The notes: generated by a model from the letters alone, not told the origin. A DNA stretch of 37,121 nucleotides from Desulfocapsaceae bacterium (GCA_030065655.1 JASJDT010000011.1:1-37121); one strand, 5' to 3'; shown: positions 1-9,050, counted from the first letter of the stretch. Program-made: numbers and translations.

Positions 1-2
1 CC

Positions 3-101
3 AATTTTATTGCTCCCGAAGAATTGTCACCGATAAGGTTTAATCCATTCAGGTTTATCGGGAGCACTCTAAAAAGATTGTCAACGGTCTCTTCCAGATA
101 A
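3..101 (+). CDS. Possible 3' end of an upstream coding region (partial)
   Basis: The reading frame starting at base 3 stays open for 32 codons to a TAA at 99-101 and leaves a 41-base gap to the fabL start. The other two forward frames close sooner, at 36 and 43. The visible tail is basic and proline/phenylalanine-containing and I do not recognise it. The call rests only on the open frame and the sensible spacing to the next gene, so it may equally be non-coding. Confidence 0.3.
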   Translation, partial: NFIAPEELSPIRFNPFRFIGSTLKRLSTVSSR

Positions 102-142
102 TTGAGTTGAAAGTAGATAAAAATCACCCGAGAGGATATAAA

Positions 143-895
143 ATGTTTGAATTAAATGGGAAAACAGCACTGATTACGGGAGGTTCGAGAGGAATTGGCA
201 GAGCTATTGCCATTCGTCTTGCTCAGCATGGTGTCGATATTGTGGTTAATTATGTTCGTCATAAAAAGGATGCTCAGGCAACTGCCAACGCTGTCCAGGA
301 GCTTGGCAGGGAGTGTATGTTGGTAAAAGCCAATGTTGCCAAGGAAGATGATGTTGCTGCGATGTTCAACGCGATTGAAGACCGCTTCCAGAAACTTGAT
401 ATAATAGTAAGCAATGCGGCCTCTGGTGTGCTGAAGCCGGCCATGGAACTGACCGAGCGTCATTGGAACTGGGCGATGAATATAAACGCCCGGGCCTTGC
501 TTACCCTTGCTCAACATGGAACACCAATTATGGGTGAAGGGGGGAGGATGATTGGCGTGTCGAGTCTTGGTGCTATCAGGGCTATTGAAAACTATACAAC
601 AGTGGGAGCTTCGAAGGCAGCGCTTGAATCTCTCGTGCGTCATTTAGCCATTGAACTCGGCCCGAAAAAGATCAATGTCAACACCATAAGCGCCGGAGCT
701 GTTGATACCGATGCACTGAAAAAATTTCCCAATCGGGATCTAATTCTCTCCACTGCCTTAGAACGAACCCCCATGGGCAGATTAACAACCCCAGATGATG
801 TTGCTGATGTTGCTCTTTTTCTCTGCAGTCAATTCGCCACGATGATCCAGGGACAGGTCATCACCGTTGATGGCGGTTACGCAATAAGAGGTTGA
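143..895 (+). CDS. fabL: Enoyl-[acyl-carrier-protein] reductase, FabL-like SDR
   Basis: Short-chain dehydrogenase of 250 residues that most resembles Bacillus FabL, the NADPH-dependent enoyl-ACP reductase doing the last reduction of each fatty acid elongation cycle. The N-terminus has the Rossmann motif TGGSRGIGRA. The active site has tyrosine and lysine separated by six residues (YTTVGASK), the spacing of FabI/FabL enoyl reductases rather than the Yx3K of ordinary SDRs. NAASGVLKPAMEL, SSLGAIRAIENYTTVG and DTDALKKFPNR closely follow FabL as I remember it. Length equals the family's. I chose the ATG at 143 because AGAGGA lies seven bases upstream; a TTG at 107 would add twelve residues not typical of the family. 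Other SDR reductases are possible, but the Yx6K spacing argues for enoyl reductase. Confidence 0.85.
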   Translation: MFELNGKTALITGGSRGIGRAIAIRLAQHGVDIVVNYVRHKKDAQATANAVQELGRECMLVKANVAKEDDVAAMFNAIEDRFQKLDIIVSNAASGVLKPAMELTERHWNWAMNINARALLTLAQHGTPIMGEGGRMIGVSSLGAIRAIENYTTVGASKAALESLVRHLAIELGPKKINVNTISAGAVDTDALKKFPNRDLILSTALERTPMGRLTTPDDVADVALFLCSQFATMIQGQVITVDGGYAIRG

Positions 896-970
896 GAGTT
901 CATTACGTCTTTTAGCGTCGGCAATGAGATAATACCTCTAAGCCTATAACTTTTTAGATGCCAAAAGAGC

Positions 971-1561
971 ATGTTTACAACATTAGCAGAAATTATCCTT
1001 GCCTCTGCCTCCCCAAGACGACAGAATTTTTTGCATAGTTTGGGCATTAAGTTTGAAATTGCCATTCCAGAGGTAGATGAAACACCTCGTAATGGTGAGC
1101 CGCCAGTCAGTTACGTTGAAAGGATGGCAAAAATCAAAAACGATGCGGTGAGGCAGATTTACTCAGATGCTTGGATTATGTCGGCTGATACCATCGTTTT
1201 TATTGATAATGTCATTCTTGGTAAGCCTTGCTCAGAACAGGAAGCTGTCGATACATTAATGTACTTGCGCGGTAAGACGCATAATGTTGCCACAGCCTTT
1301 TGTTTGTCTTCAGCAAATAGGCAGATTATGCATCAGGAAACGGTGATTACCAAGGTGGATTTTGCGAATTTCTCAAAGGAGAGCGCAAGGGCTTACGTCA
1401 TAACAGGAGAGTCCAGCGATAAAGCGGGTTCCTATGGGATTCAAGGAATAGGCGGTTTTCTGGTGAAGAGTTTGCAAGGTTCCTATTCTAATGTAGTCGG
1501 GCTGCCGCTGACTGAAGTGGTGGAAGCCTTTACTAAATATGGAATAGTAAAAACAAAATGA
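971..1561 (+). CDS. maf: Maf-family nucleoside triphosphate pyrophosphatase (YhdE-type)
   Basis: A 196-residue Maf/HAM1-fold protein that hydrolyses non-canonical or excess nucleoside triphosphates to monophosphate and pyrophosphate. The N-terminal phosphate-binding motif LASASPRR, the SADTIV segment with its catalytic aspartate, the LGKP motif and the C-terminal GSYGIQG motif are all present. SPRR together with the glutamine of YGIQG fits the YhdE subgroup (dTTP/UTP and modified pyrimidine nucleotides) better than the YceF subgroup (7-methyl-GTP). Length is normal. The ribosome binding site before the ATG is weak (AGAG). The gene follows fabL by 75 bases and may be co-transcribed with it. 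Substrate is inferred from motif class. Confidence 0.9.
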   Translation: MFTTLAEIILASASPRRQNFLHSLGIKFEIAIPEVDETPRNGEPPVSYVERMAKIKNDAVRQIYSDAWIMSADTIVFIDNVILGKPCSEQEAVDTLMYLRGKTHNVATAFCLSSANRQIMHQETVITKVDFANFSKESARAYVITGESSDKAGSYGIQGIGGFLVKSLQGSYSNVVGLPLTEVVEAFTKYGIVKTK

Positions 1562-1619
1562 CCTATTTATTTACAAAGTCACTTCCTATTCACCGAAAAA
1601 AATGTTTAAATAGGGGAAT

Positions 1620-1932
1620 ATGGGTAATTGTACCCTATAAGAGCTTGTTGTGATTAGGAATGCTATGATGATCCGGGCCAGGCTTCAGCCATGTTGATTG
1701 GTAGAACATAGCGAAAAAGACACAGATGCCTCAGACAGATAGCTGCAATGAAGTGAGGCTGTTGGTTGGAGAAACGAGTAATGGAGTGAGATAATCACTC
1801 ACTGAGAATAGTATTGTAAATGATTAATCCCTTGAAGGGATAAAGTTATAGTAAACATGACCCATCTCAGCGACCATGCTACGAAGGGGTAACCGCGGTT
1901 ATGTGTTAATGGGTGTCCACAGGAGTTGAATT
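1620..1932 (+). other. Non-coding, possibly structured 5' leader of the HEAT-cNMP-PilZ gene
   Basis: The 371 bases between maf and the next gene hold no convincing ORF. The second half contains many complementary segments: GCTATG 1662-1667 with CATAGC 1707-1712; GCCTCA 1728-1733 with TGAGGC 1754-1759; GAGTGA 1784-1789 with TCACTC 1795-1800; ATCCCT 1827-1832 with AGGGAT 1836-1841 (three-base loop); ACCCAT 1860-1865 with ATGGGT 1909-1914, enclosing the palindrome TAACCGCGGTTA at 1890-1901. An extended -10-like TGCTATGAT lies at 1661-1669. No T-run follows any hairpin. I do not recognise a known riboswitch class; the c-di-GMP GEMM consensus was looked for and not seen. The last segment ends in a good AGGAG site for the downstream gene. 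Confidence 0.35.
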
Positions 1933-4900
1933 ATGGCAGGTGAGGATAAACAGCAGATTGGTTTGAGCGTTTTGAAAGGCTTGAATGCTGCCGTGACAAC
2001 TACCAAGTTGTATCCACCACACTTTCCTCAGGTTGCCGATGCCGTAGAGAAAGCCTTTGAATTAATAACTGAATACCTGAGTAAACATGGCACGCTCAGC
2101 TTCAGTATGACTGATAATGAACCAAAACTCTGCGGTCTTCCTGTGAGTCAGAAAACATTGGGCAAGGTGCACGGAGAGGACATCTTCAGACAACTGAATT
2201 TACTCCATCTTGATCATGTCGTCCTTGAAAATGAATGCCTGCGTCCTACCTTCAATGCTTTGATGACTTTTTTCACCACCTCGCCTCAACTCGTAAACAG
2301 GGAAGGCGGTGGTCGTGCCTTCGTTGTCAATCTGGGTTTGAACGATAATTTCCCTGAAGAATATACAGCCGAAGTGCCCACCGAGCGGGAAGACTCTTTT
2401 GTGAATGTTCTTTCCGAATTGAAGAAAGAAGGGAAGGTGGCAGGTGAAGATATTCAGATACTGATAAATGAAATTGACGGCGAAACCATTGGGGGACAGA
2501 AAAAGATTTCCGTATTGGCTGATCATGCAACGAATCAGGAGAGCATGGTCACTCTCATTATAGCTGGTACCAGCCAACTTCTTCAGGGCATAAAGCGTAG
2601 CGGTGAAATCTTCTTTCCGTTCTCCTTTGCCACCCTCCTGCGGAACGTAAACCGGGTAGTTAACGAAGAGGATAGAGAGACGCTAGCTCAAGCGACTGCA
2701 TTGGCTTGTCGCGAGATGTTCAATGACTTTGGCATGTGCGTTGTGCTCCTTCAACACTTTCCCAAGGGATTTGGGATGGAACTCTATGATCGTTTGCTGG
2801 CAGCAACAGCGAAGGATTTTGAAAGTATAGTTCATTTGATGCGTGAAGAACAGGCCTCAATAGCAAAAACGGTTGGAAAAACCGCTGAGCAATACGGGTA
2901 CATTCGGACCGGTATTGAACGTTTCTTTGCTACTGAAAGGGGACAACAGTTTCTCATGCGGGAAAACGCCAAGAGTGCTCTGGATGCAGGAGAGAAAGAA
3001 CGTCAGGCCAAAAGAATACAAGCAGGAATCCACAGTATTCTAAAAGGTGATGTAAAAAGCCTCAGGAATAAGGAAATAGTCAACAGCCTGCCAGCTACAA
3101 TAGAGTCATTGATTGGCAAAGGAAAGGATAAGGCTGCTGCAACGATTATCACCAACATCACTACGGAGTTGTTGAAGGATGATGAGCGCAGTCATGATTT
3201 GTTGGGAGAATGTCTTGGCAGTGTAGCTGAAGGTTTGGTTAACAGTGAGAAATGGGAATGGCTTGAGAAAGTCTCCATACCGCTGATGGCATGGTTAAAG
3301 GGGGTTGACCGAGCCGATGATGTTTTTGAAAATGTAGTTGAGATTCTAATCAAACTGCAAAATCATTATTGGCAAACAGGAAAAGACCATCAGGCTGATA
3401 CCATTCTTAAACTTATCTTTGCAATTCGTTCAGGAAAGCTGGAGAAAAGTCAAGAGGTTGTGGCCATCGTCACCCGGCTCCAGGATAAAGCGGTGGAGCG
3501 AACTCCTTTATCGGAAATACTGGCAAAAAGTGTAGAAGGCAGTGATGAGTTTGCAGATCGTCGACTTATACTGCAGGGGCCGCTTGTGACCCGCTTTTTA
3601 CTCAATAAACTTCTCGATTCGGAAAATCGGGAAGAACGATTGAAAATACTTGAGTTACTCCGACGCAAAAAATCGATGCTACCGCCCGTTCTACTGGAAA
3701 AGCTCGCAAGTCCAATGCCTTGGTATGGCAAACGAAATCTTCTCAAGTTATTGGCTGAGACAGGCAGCAGTAAGCATGCCAGAAAAATCATTGAGTATCT
3801 GAACCATGAGGATATCAGAGTTCAGCAGGAAGCCTTTCTTTGCATTGATACATTAAGCGGTGAGGATAAAAAAGATAATTTGCTCGATGCCCTCTCTTTT
3901 GCTTCAGGACCTATGATGGAGCAGGTAGTGCGGGCCTTGACCCCTGTTGCTGACGAGGAGGTCATTGGGGTCGTTGCCGATCTTTTGGCTGATTGGAAAC
4001 ATTTCCCCGACGAAATCCGGGATCCGCTATTGGAACAATCGGTAAAACTTCTCGGAAAGACGACAAGCTCCACGGCGGAAAAAGTGCTCGATGACTTCTT
4101 ACAGCTTGAGAATAAGTCCAGAGCCCGAATTATTGGGGATGCGGTCTGGCAGGCTGCTCGTCAGGCTTATCGAAAAATTCGCACTGCAAGACGAGAGATT
4201 AGTAAAAAACAGGCACAGACCGCTCCAAGAGAATCAAGGCCTCCCGCGTTTTCTCCTAAACAGCCGGGAACGACAACAACTCGGAGAACGGAATACCCTG
4301 AAGAAGCAGATATAGCTGAACTGTTCGAAAACAATGAGACCGAGGAGGGCAAGAAGCGGCTTGTAGAGCTTATCGGTAAGGCAGCACGTGCCAGTCGCTT
4401 TGAGGAGGCCAAAAAGTTGCGGGAATGGCTTGTTGAGGTTGAACCAGCAGCATTGAGTGAAATAATTCAGGCAGCTGAGATTATAGAAGAGGCGCAAAGA
4501 GAAGGTATCAGCAATGATTATCTGAAGATCTGGTCAAGGTTGCATGATAACCTGACCTCTGAGGAATTTAATGCAGTGTACTATGCAATGGAGCATGCGA
4601 GCTACTCCAGCGAACATGAACTGGTACGTCAGGGTGAAGTGTTTCCAGCCCTTTTCTTTGTCAACCAAGGTAAGGTAAAGCTTTATTTCCATGATAAAAA
4701 TGAGGGAGAGGTCTTGCTGAGGGTAGTTGAACAGGGAGAAATATTTGGAGGTGATACATTCTTTGATGCCTCGGTATGGACAACCAGTGCCGCAACTCTC
4801 TCCCACGCTGAAATTTCATCTCTATCATATGAGCAGACTCGCGAATGGTCAGCCAATCAACCTGCGCTTATGTCCAAGCTGCTTGATTTCGTAAGGCAAC

Positions 4901-5304
4901 ACCATCAAGAGAAGACAGCCGAGCAAACGAAAACAAGCAGGAGAGAACATCCTCGTCAGCAGATTCAAGGAGTCGTGCAATTTGATTCTGCAGATGAGCA
5001 GAGTGGTACTTACGGTACCAAGCTCAAAGGTGAACTTGCAAATATATGTTCTGGCGGACTGTCATGTGTAGTACGAATTTCTAAGAAGAAAAATGCCAGA
5101 ATATTGCTGGGTAGAACAATGACTTTACAACTCCCCTCCGCTGATTCAGCCGAAAATAGGATGAATATAGATGGCGATCTAGTGGCCATACGCTCTTTGT
5201 ACAATGTGGAAAACGAATATTCTGCGCACCTCAAATTTTCTCGCTTACTCACGGAAGAAGAACTCCATTCTGTCCACGAAGCCTGTAAAAAAACAGCAGA
5301 ATAA
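1933..5304 (+). CDS. HEAT-repeat / cNMP-binding-like / PilZ multidomain protein (copy 1)
   Basis: A 1123-residue soluble protein with no signal peptide or membrane segment. Order: a long helical N-terminal half of unknown function; HEAT-like repeats roughly 560-740; a polar proline-rich linker near 750-790; a helical segment 796-870 with a UVR-like motif (FEEAKKLREWL); a cyclic-nucleotide-binding-like beta barrel about 880-985; a C-terminal PilZ domain from about 1003. The PilZ arginine motif RREHPR is present, but the second motif reads NICSGG (1037-1042), with Cys where the usual [DN]xSxxG has Ser. In the cNMP-like domain the GE pair is kept, while the arginine that grips the cyclic phosphate in CRP-like proteins appears to be Ser or Thr (TTSAATL). 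Start supported by AGGAG eight bases upstream of the ATG. The next gene is a shorter paralogue. A c-di-GMP-responsive scaffold is a reasonable inference; ligand binding is uncertain. Confidence 0.8.
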   Translation: MAGEDKQQIGLSVLKGLNAAVTTTKLYPPHFPQVADAVEKAFELITEYLSKHGTLSFSMTDNEPKLCGLPVSQKTLGKVHGEDIFRQLNLLHLDHVVLENECLRPTFNALMTFFTTSPQLVNREGGGRAFVVNLGLNDNFPEEYTAEVPTEREDSFVNVLSELKKEGKVAGEDIQILINEIDGETIGGQKKISVLADHATNQESMVTLIIAGTSQLLQGIKRSGEIFFPFSFATLLRNVNRVVNEEDRETLAQATALACREMFNDFGMCVVLLQHFPKGFGMELYDRLLAATAKDFESIVHLMREEQASIAKTVGKTAEQYGYIRTGIERFFATERGQQFLMRENAKSALDAGEKERQAKRIQAGIHSILKGDVKSLRNKEIVNSLPATIESLIGKGKDKAAATIITNITTELLKDDERSHDLLGECLGSVAEGLVNSEKWEWLEKVSIPLMAWLKGVDRADDVFENVVEILIKLQNHYWQTGKDHQADTILKLIFAIRSGKLEKSQEVVAIVTRLQDKAVERTPLSEILAKSVEGSDEFADRRLILQGPLVTRFLLNKLLDSENREERLKILELLRRKKSMLPPVLLEKLASPMPWYGKRNLLKLLAETGSSKHARKIIEYLNHEDIRVQQEAFLCIDTLSGEDKKDNLLDALSFASGPMMEQVVRALTPVADEEVIGVVADLLADWKHFPDEIRDPLLEQSVKLLGKTTSSTAEKVLDDFLQLENKSRARIIGDAVWQAARQAYRKIRTARREISKKQAQTAPRESRPPAFSPKQPGTTTTRRTEYPEEADIAELFENNETEEGKKRLVELIGKAARASRFEEAKKLREWLVEVEPAALSEIIQAAEIIEEAQREGISNDYLKIWSRLHDNLTSEEFNAVYYAMEHASYSSEHELVRQGEVFPALFFVNQGKVKLYFHDKNEGEVLLRVVEQGEIFGGDTFFDASVWTTSAATLSHAEISSLSYEQTREWSANQPALMSKLLDFVRQHHQEKTAEQTKTSRREHPRQQIQGVVQFDSADEQSGTYGTKLKGELANICSGGLSCVVRISKKKNARILLGRTMTLQLPSADSAENRMNIDGDLVAIRSLYNVENEYSAHLKFSRLLTEEELHSVHEACKKTAE

Positions 5305-5417
5305 CATAATCCTGATACGATTGATTATCTATTTAAGCAACATTCGAATGGAAGGTAAAATAGCGGGATATTTTTCCTTCGGTAGCATTTTGCTACTCTT
5401 ACTCTAAATCAGCTTTG

Positions 5418-7226
5418 ATGTCCAACCTCGTAACTGAAATACTGCAGCTGGATGCAGATTGTGAATATTTGCTGTTTTCCAGAAAAGGTGAACTTCTTTA
5501 TAACCCTACAGATTTTTTACCCAACTTATCAAGGGAACAGAAAAATATCTGGGCAAAAATTATTTCTCTTCTACCATTTCCTTTTGAAGCTAAATTGGTT
5601 TTCGCCGAAGAAACGCTGCTGATCTCTCAAAACGAGATCGGTTTCATTGTCGTTTTCTCAGGTGGTCTGAAAGAATTAGGAGATATGACGGAGCGGTGCT
5701 CTCAAGTACGAGAAGCTGTTGCCGATCTTGCCAATCGCAAAAAGCTGCTGGTCGAGATGCTCTCAAAGGCAGATGATAACGTCAAACTGGCACTGCTCGA
5801 AGAGCTTGCACCACTGGCCGATAAAGAAGTGTCCACTGGTTTGGTCGCTTTGCTGGCTCAATATAAGCAATTTACCGATGAGCTGAGGGATCAACTGTTG
5901 ATCAATATTTGCAGAATTTTGGGGGACTGTGATTCATGCGAGGCAATTGAACCTTTGGCTGATTTCATCGCGAAATACTGCAAGACCGGTACACCGTATA
6001 ATAGAGATATTGAAACAGAAGCGAGAGTCTCTCTGCAACAGCTTGAATTGATTCAACAGCAACAAAGTAGTGTCCTACCAGAAAATGGCAGTCATGACTC
6101 TGGTGTGATGGGTATGCGTGAAGATCATGCGGAATCATCCACATCTTCTAGTACTGCTGAGACAACTAACACAAACGATAATGAAAAAGGTTTGCAAGCA
6201 GTACAAAAAAAGGTAAAGCCACCGTTAAAAGACGGTGTGGAGCAGAAGATTAAAGATCTGGTTAACCAGGGAAAAAAGCAGGAAGCAGTGGCAATTATCA
6301 TGAGGTATATTGAAGCTGCAGCTCAACAGAGAATGTTTGAAAAGGCTGAAAAGCTGCGCGATACACTGATAAAAATAGACTCAATGATGCTAAAGGAGAT
6401 AATTCGGGCAGCAGAGATTATTGAGGAATATAAAGCTGCGACGATTGAACCAGAGCATCAGGAAATCCTGGCAGAACTTATCGATATGCTCAGTGTAGAG
6501 GAGTTTAATTCTTTATACCATTCCATGTCACTGCAGAAATTTGAGAATGGCGAGTCTATAGTTGAACAGGGAGCATTTTTGCCGCACCTTTTTTTGGTAA
6601 TAAACGGTCAAGTGCAGCTGTATGCAACTGTCAATGGCCAAGAAGTCCCTTTAAAAAAAGTGAGGAGTGGCGAAGTTATTGAGCCGGAAACCTTTTTCGA
6701 AGCTTCTGTGTGGACCATAAGTGTCAGGAGTCTCGGATCGGATCTTCTCTCTCTTCCCAGGAAAAAACTGGAAATAATGCGAGAAAAACATCCTTCCCTG
6801 GAATCACGTCTTGTTGATTATGCGGCACGATTTAGTTCTGCCAATGATTTCTTTCGACAAACCAGAAGATCGAGAAGACGATATGAGCGTAAAAAGCTGA
6901 GTGGACGAGCATCAGCCACACTGCTCGATAAACATGGTAAGGAGACCGACGTTTCTTTCAAAGGAGATCTGTTTGACATATCCCGAGGAGGAGTGTCATT
7001 CTGTGTTCGAGTATCGAAAAAGAAAAATGCCGGTTTGCTTTTTGGGAAGAGGATTAGCATATCCATTCCATCCGGGAATGTCGCTGCCAAGAGGCAACAA
7101 AGCCATCTCGGCAGAATTATTGCAGTGAAGGGCCACCATATCGTGGGTAATGAATATTCCCTGCACGTTGAATTTGACAGGGCGTTGAGTCACGAGGATA
7201 TGCGCAAGGCTCTCGAGCATGGCTGA
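5418..7226 (+). CDS. HEAT-like / cNMP-binding-like / PilZ protein (copy 2, paralogue)
   Basis: A 602-residue paralogue of the preceding gene. It has a distinct N-terminus, a short HEAT-like helical region near 100-190, a Ser/Thr-rich linker near 220-260, the same helical segment with a UVR-like motif (FEKAEKLRDTL, about 300-316), a cNMP-like barrel about 358-465 and a PilZ domain from about 486. Here the PilZ signature is canonical: RxxxR in RRRYER and DISRGG at 520-525, so c-di-GMP binding is more likely than in copy 1. The cNMP-like domain again lacks the expected phosphate-gripping arginine (WTISVRSL). ATG at 5418 is preferred over the TTG at 5415; no strong ribosome binding site is visible. 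The 113-base gap after copy 1 holds a 6-bp hairpin (5382-5396) without a T-run, so co-transcription is likely. Confidence 0.8.
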   Translation: MSNLVTEILQLDADCEYLLFSRKGELLYNPTDFLPNLSREQKNIWAKIISLLPFPFEAKLVFAEETLLISQNEIGFIVVFSGGLKELGDMTERCSQVREAVADLANRKKLLVEMLSKADDNVKLALLEELAPLADKEVSTGLVALLAQYKQFTDELRDQLLINICRILGDCDSCEAIEPLADFIAKYCKTGTPYNRDIETEARVSLQQLELIQQQQSSVLPENGSHDSGVMGMREDHAESSTSSSTAETTNTNDNEKGLQAVQKKVKPPLKDGVEQKIKDLVNQGKKQEAVAIIMRYIEAAAQQRMFEKAEKLRDTLIKIDSMMLKEIIRAAEIIEEYKAATIEPEHQEILAELIDMLSVEEFNSLYHSMSLQKFENGESIVEQGAFLPHLFLVINGQVQLYATVNGQEVPLKKVRSGEVIEPETFFEASVWTISVRSLGSDLLSLPRKKLEIMREKHPSLESRLVDYAARFSSANDFFRQTRRSRRRYERKKLSGRASATLLDKHGKETDVSFKGDLFDISRGGVSFCVRVSKKKNAGLLFGKRISISIPSGNVAAKRQQSHLGRIIAVKGHHIVGNEYSLHVEFDRALSHEDMRKALEHG

Positions 7227-7274
7227 AATGAACTGATGGACGATTATACTTGTGTATGGTGAGGATCAACTTCA

Positions 7275-9050
7275 ATGAAATCTCAGATTGAGCAATTTTA
7301 TCGGGAATGTCTCTCGGACAGCAAAGTGCAGGATAATGTCCTCTCCGCCAGCTGTCCATTTTGTGGTGATGTCGAATCTGGAAACGGCTCCAGAATTGTT
7401 GTTTTTCTCAATCCGGCAAGCTTTTTCTATGGTTTCTTTAAATGCCGTGATCACTGCGTTGAGGGTGGTTTTCCACAGTGGTTTGCTCGCCTTAACGGTA
7501 TTGACCCTGCCAGTGTACCGGGTCCTCTGGAGGATGAGTCAATCTGGAATAACCTCAGTTATCCAGACAAGAAAATTAATGGCGAGGTCGACGACTTTGA
7601 AAACAAGCTTGGCCAGGCAGATCTGTCATTCTTTACGGAGGCAGGTGTCGGTAAAGCAACTCTGGAGCGTTTGAAGGTTGGTTATAACGGCCGTTATCTG
7701 GTCTACCCTTATTATCAGCTTGACGGCAACGTTTATTCGGCCAGATGTGTTCACCCTGATAATTTTCAGGACTGGTTTTGGCATGGAGATGTGTCCTTTG
7801 GCCCTGGCTATACCGGACTTTTCAATGTTGAAGAAATTCAGCGTTGCAGCGGAGGGACGCTTTTTCTCTGTGAAGGTGAAGAAAATTTATTGCCTGTCAA
7901 GCAACTGGGTTTTCCAGGTGTTGGCTTTGCCGATAGAGCCGTTTTGGAACGGTTACAACCGGAATTTTTTGGTGCGGTAAAAACGCTTTTTTTCGTTCTT
8001 CGTAATACTCCGGAATCATATAGTGCGGCCCGTTTTGCCGCCTCCAAGATAGGTTATAAGGTACGCATTCTATATTGGCAACCGGAGCATCCACGTGATT
8101 TCACTCTTATAGACTTTGCCAAAGAAAAAGGGGATAAGCTTGCTCAGAGTTTTGGCGAGATGATTGTTACCGCCAAACCTTTTTCTCCTTTCAACACGGT
8201 GGAGAAGGAAGGAAGAGAGTTTTTCGAGACCATTGAAAAAAAGGCAGGAGAAGAATATGGCTCGCTTCTTTCCGGTTTCCCTCTTCTTGATCAAAGAATT
8301 GGTGGAATTCATGGAATAAACATTCTTGGAGGAGGGCCGAAAGTCGGCAAATCATGCTTCATGGTGCAAGTTGCCACCGAGCTTGCCAGAAAGAAAATTC
8401 CAGTACTTTATTATGATTTTGAAAACGGTAGACAAAGGTTGTATCAAAGAACCTTTTCGAGGCTAACAAAAATAGAGACTTCAAGACTTGCCGGAACGGA
8501 ACTTTCTGAAGAGGAAAAAAAGCTCTTTAATCAGGCCCGCCAGGTATTTGAGACAATGCTCCGCTACTTTCGGGTAATCAACGACAGAAAGGTCTCTCCT
8601 GAACTGATGCGACGTCATATCGATTTTCTTCGCCATGAAACACGCAATGAATTCACGGTTGTCGTCATTGACAGTCTGCATAAGTTGCCCTTCAAAGATC
8701 TCAGGGAGATGAGAACCGGTATTGATGCCTGGCTGAGACAAATGGAGGCCATTCGCGATGAACTACAGGTCTCGTTTCTGGTAGTGTCTGAACTTTCCCG
8801 GGGAACGGAAGGAAAATATGATGAAGAGCCGCATATGGGAATTTTCAAGGGGTCAGGAGACATCGAGTATAGCGCTGATAATGCCATGGTTCTTCTGCCG
8901 GATTGGGATCATATGCAGGAACAGCTCCGGGAAAGAGTGAATAAGCTGTGGCTCGTAGGAAGTAGGGAAAATCCACCAGGACTTGTCGGTGAATATGTCC
9001 TTGATTATCCCTATTGGGGATTTCACGAGAGGGCTGCTGGTAAAACTTAG
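7275..9050 (+). CDS. Primase-helicase-like protein: zinc finger, degenerate TOPRIM, RecA/DnaB-type ATPase
   Basis: A 591-residue protein whose layout resembles the T7 gp4/Twinkle primase-helicases. An N-terminal zinc-finger candidate uses C27xxC30 and C57xxH60 or C61. A TOPRIM-like segment begins near residue 193 (LFLCEGEENLLP, Glu at 200). The second TOPRIM motif, normally DxD, reads LFFVLRN, so metal-binding aspartates seem lost. The C-terminal ATPase has Walker A GGGPKVGKS (352-360) and Walker B FTVVVIDSL (Asp466), plus a SELSRG segment as in RecA/DnaB-like ATPases. Known family members synthesise primers and unwind DNA; here I infer that primer synthesis is lost and an ATP-dependent DNA-binding or helicase-like role remains. 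GAGGA lies upstream of the ATG, 48 bases after the PilZ gene, so it may share that transcript. No phage genes are nearby. Confidence 0.7.
   Translation: MKSQIEQFYRECLSDSKVQDNVLSASCPFCGDVESGNGSRIVVFLNPASFFYGFFKCRDHCVEGGFPQWFARLNGIDPASVPGPLEDESIWNNLSYPDKKINGEVDDFENKLGQADLSFFTEAGVGKATLERLKVGYNGRYLVYPYYQLDGNVYSARCVHPDNFQDWFWHGDVSFGPGYTGLFNVEEIQRCSGGTLFLCEGEENLLPVKQLGFPGVGFADRAVLERLQPEFFGAVKTLFFVLRNTPESYSAARFAASKIGYKVRILYWQPEHPRDFTLIDFAKEKGDKLAQSFGEMIVTAKPFSPFNTVEKEGREFFETIEKKAGEEYGSLLSGFPLLDQRIGGIHGINILGGGPKVGKSCFMVQVATELARKKIPVLYYDFENGRQRLYQRTFSRLTKIETSRLAGTELSEEEKKLFNQARQVFETMLRYFRVINDRKVSPELMRRHIDFLRHETRNEFTVVVIDSLHKLPFKDLREMRTGIDAWLRQMEAIRDELQVSFLVVSELSRGTEGKYDEEPHMGIFKGSGDIEYSADNAMVLLPDWDHMQEQLRERVNKLWLVGSRENPPGLVGEYVLDYPYWGFHERAAGKT

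Noticed and set aside
1827-1841. Hairpin ATCCCT-TGA-AGGGAT as a terminator after maf
   Set aside because: No T-run follows on either strand; better treated as part of a possible leader structure.
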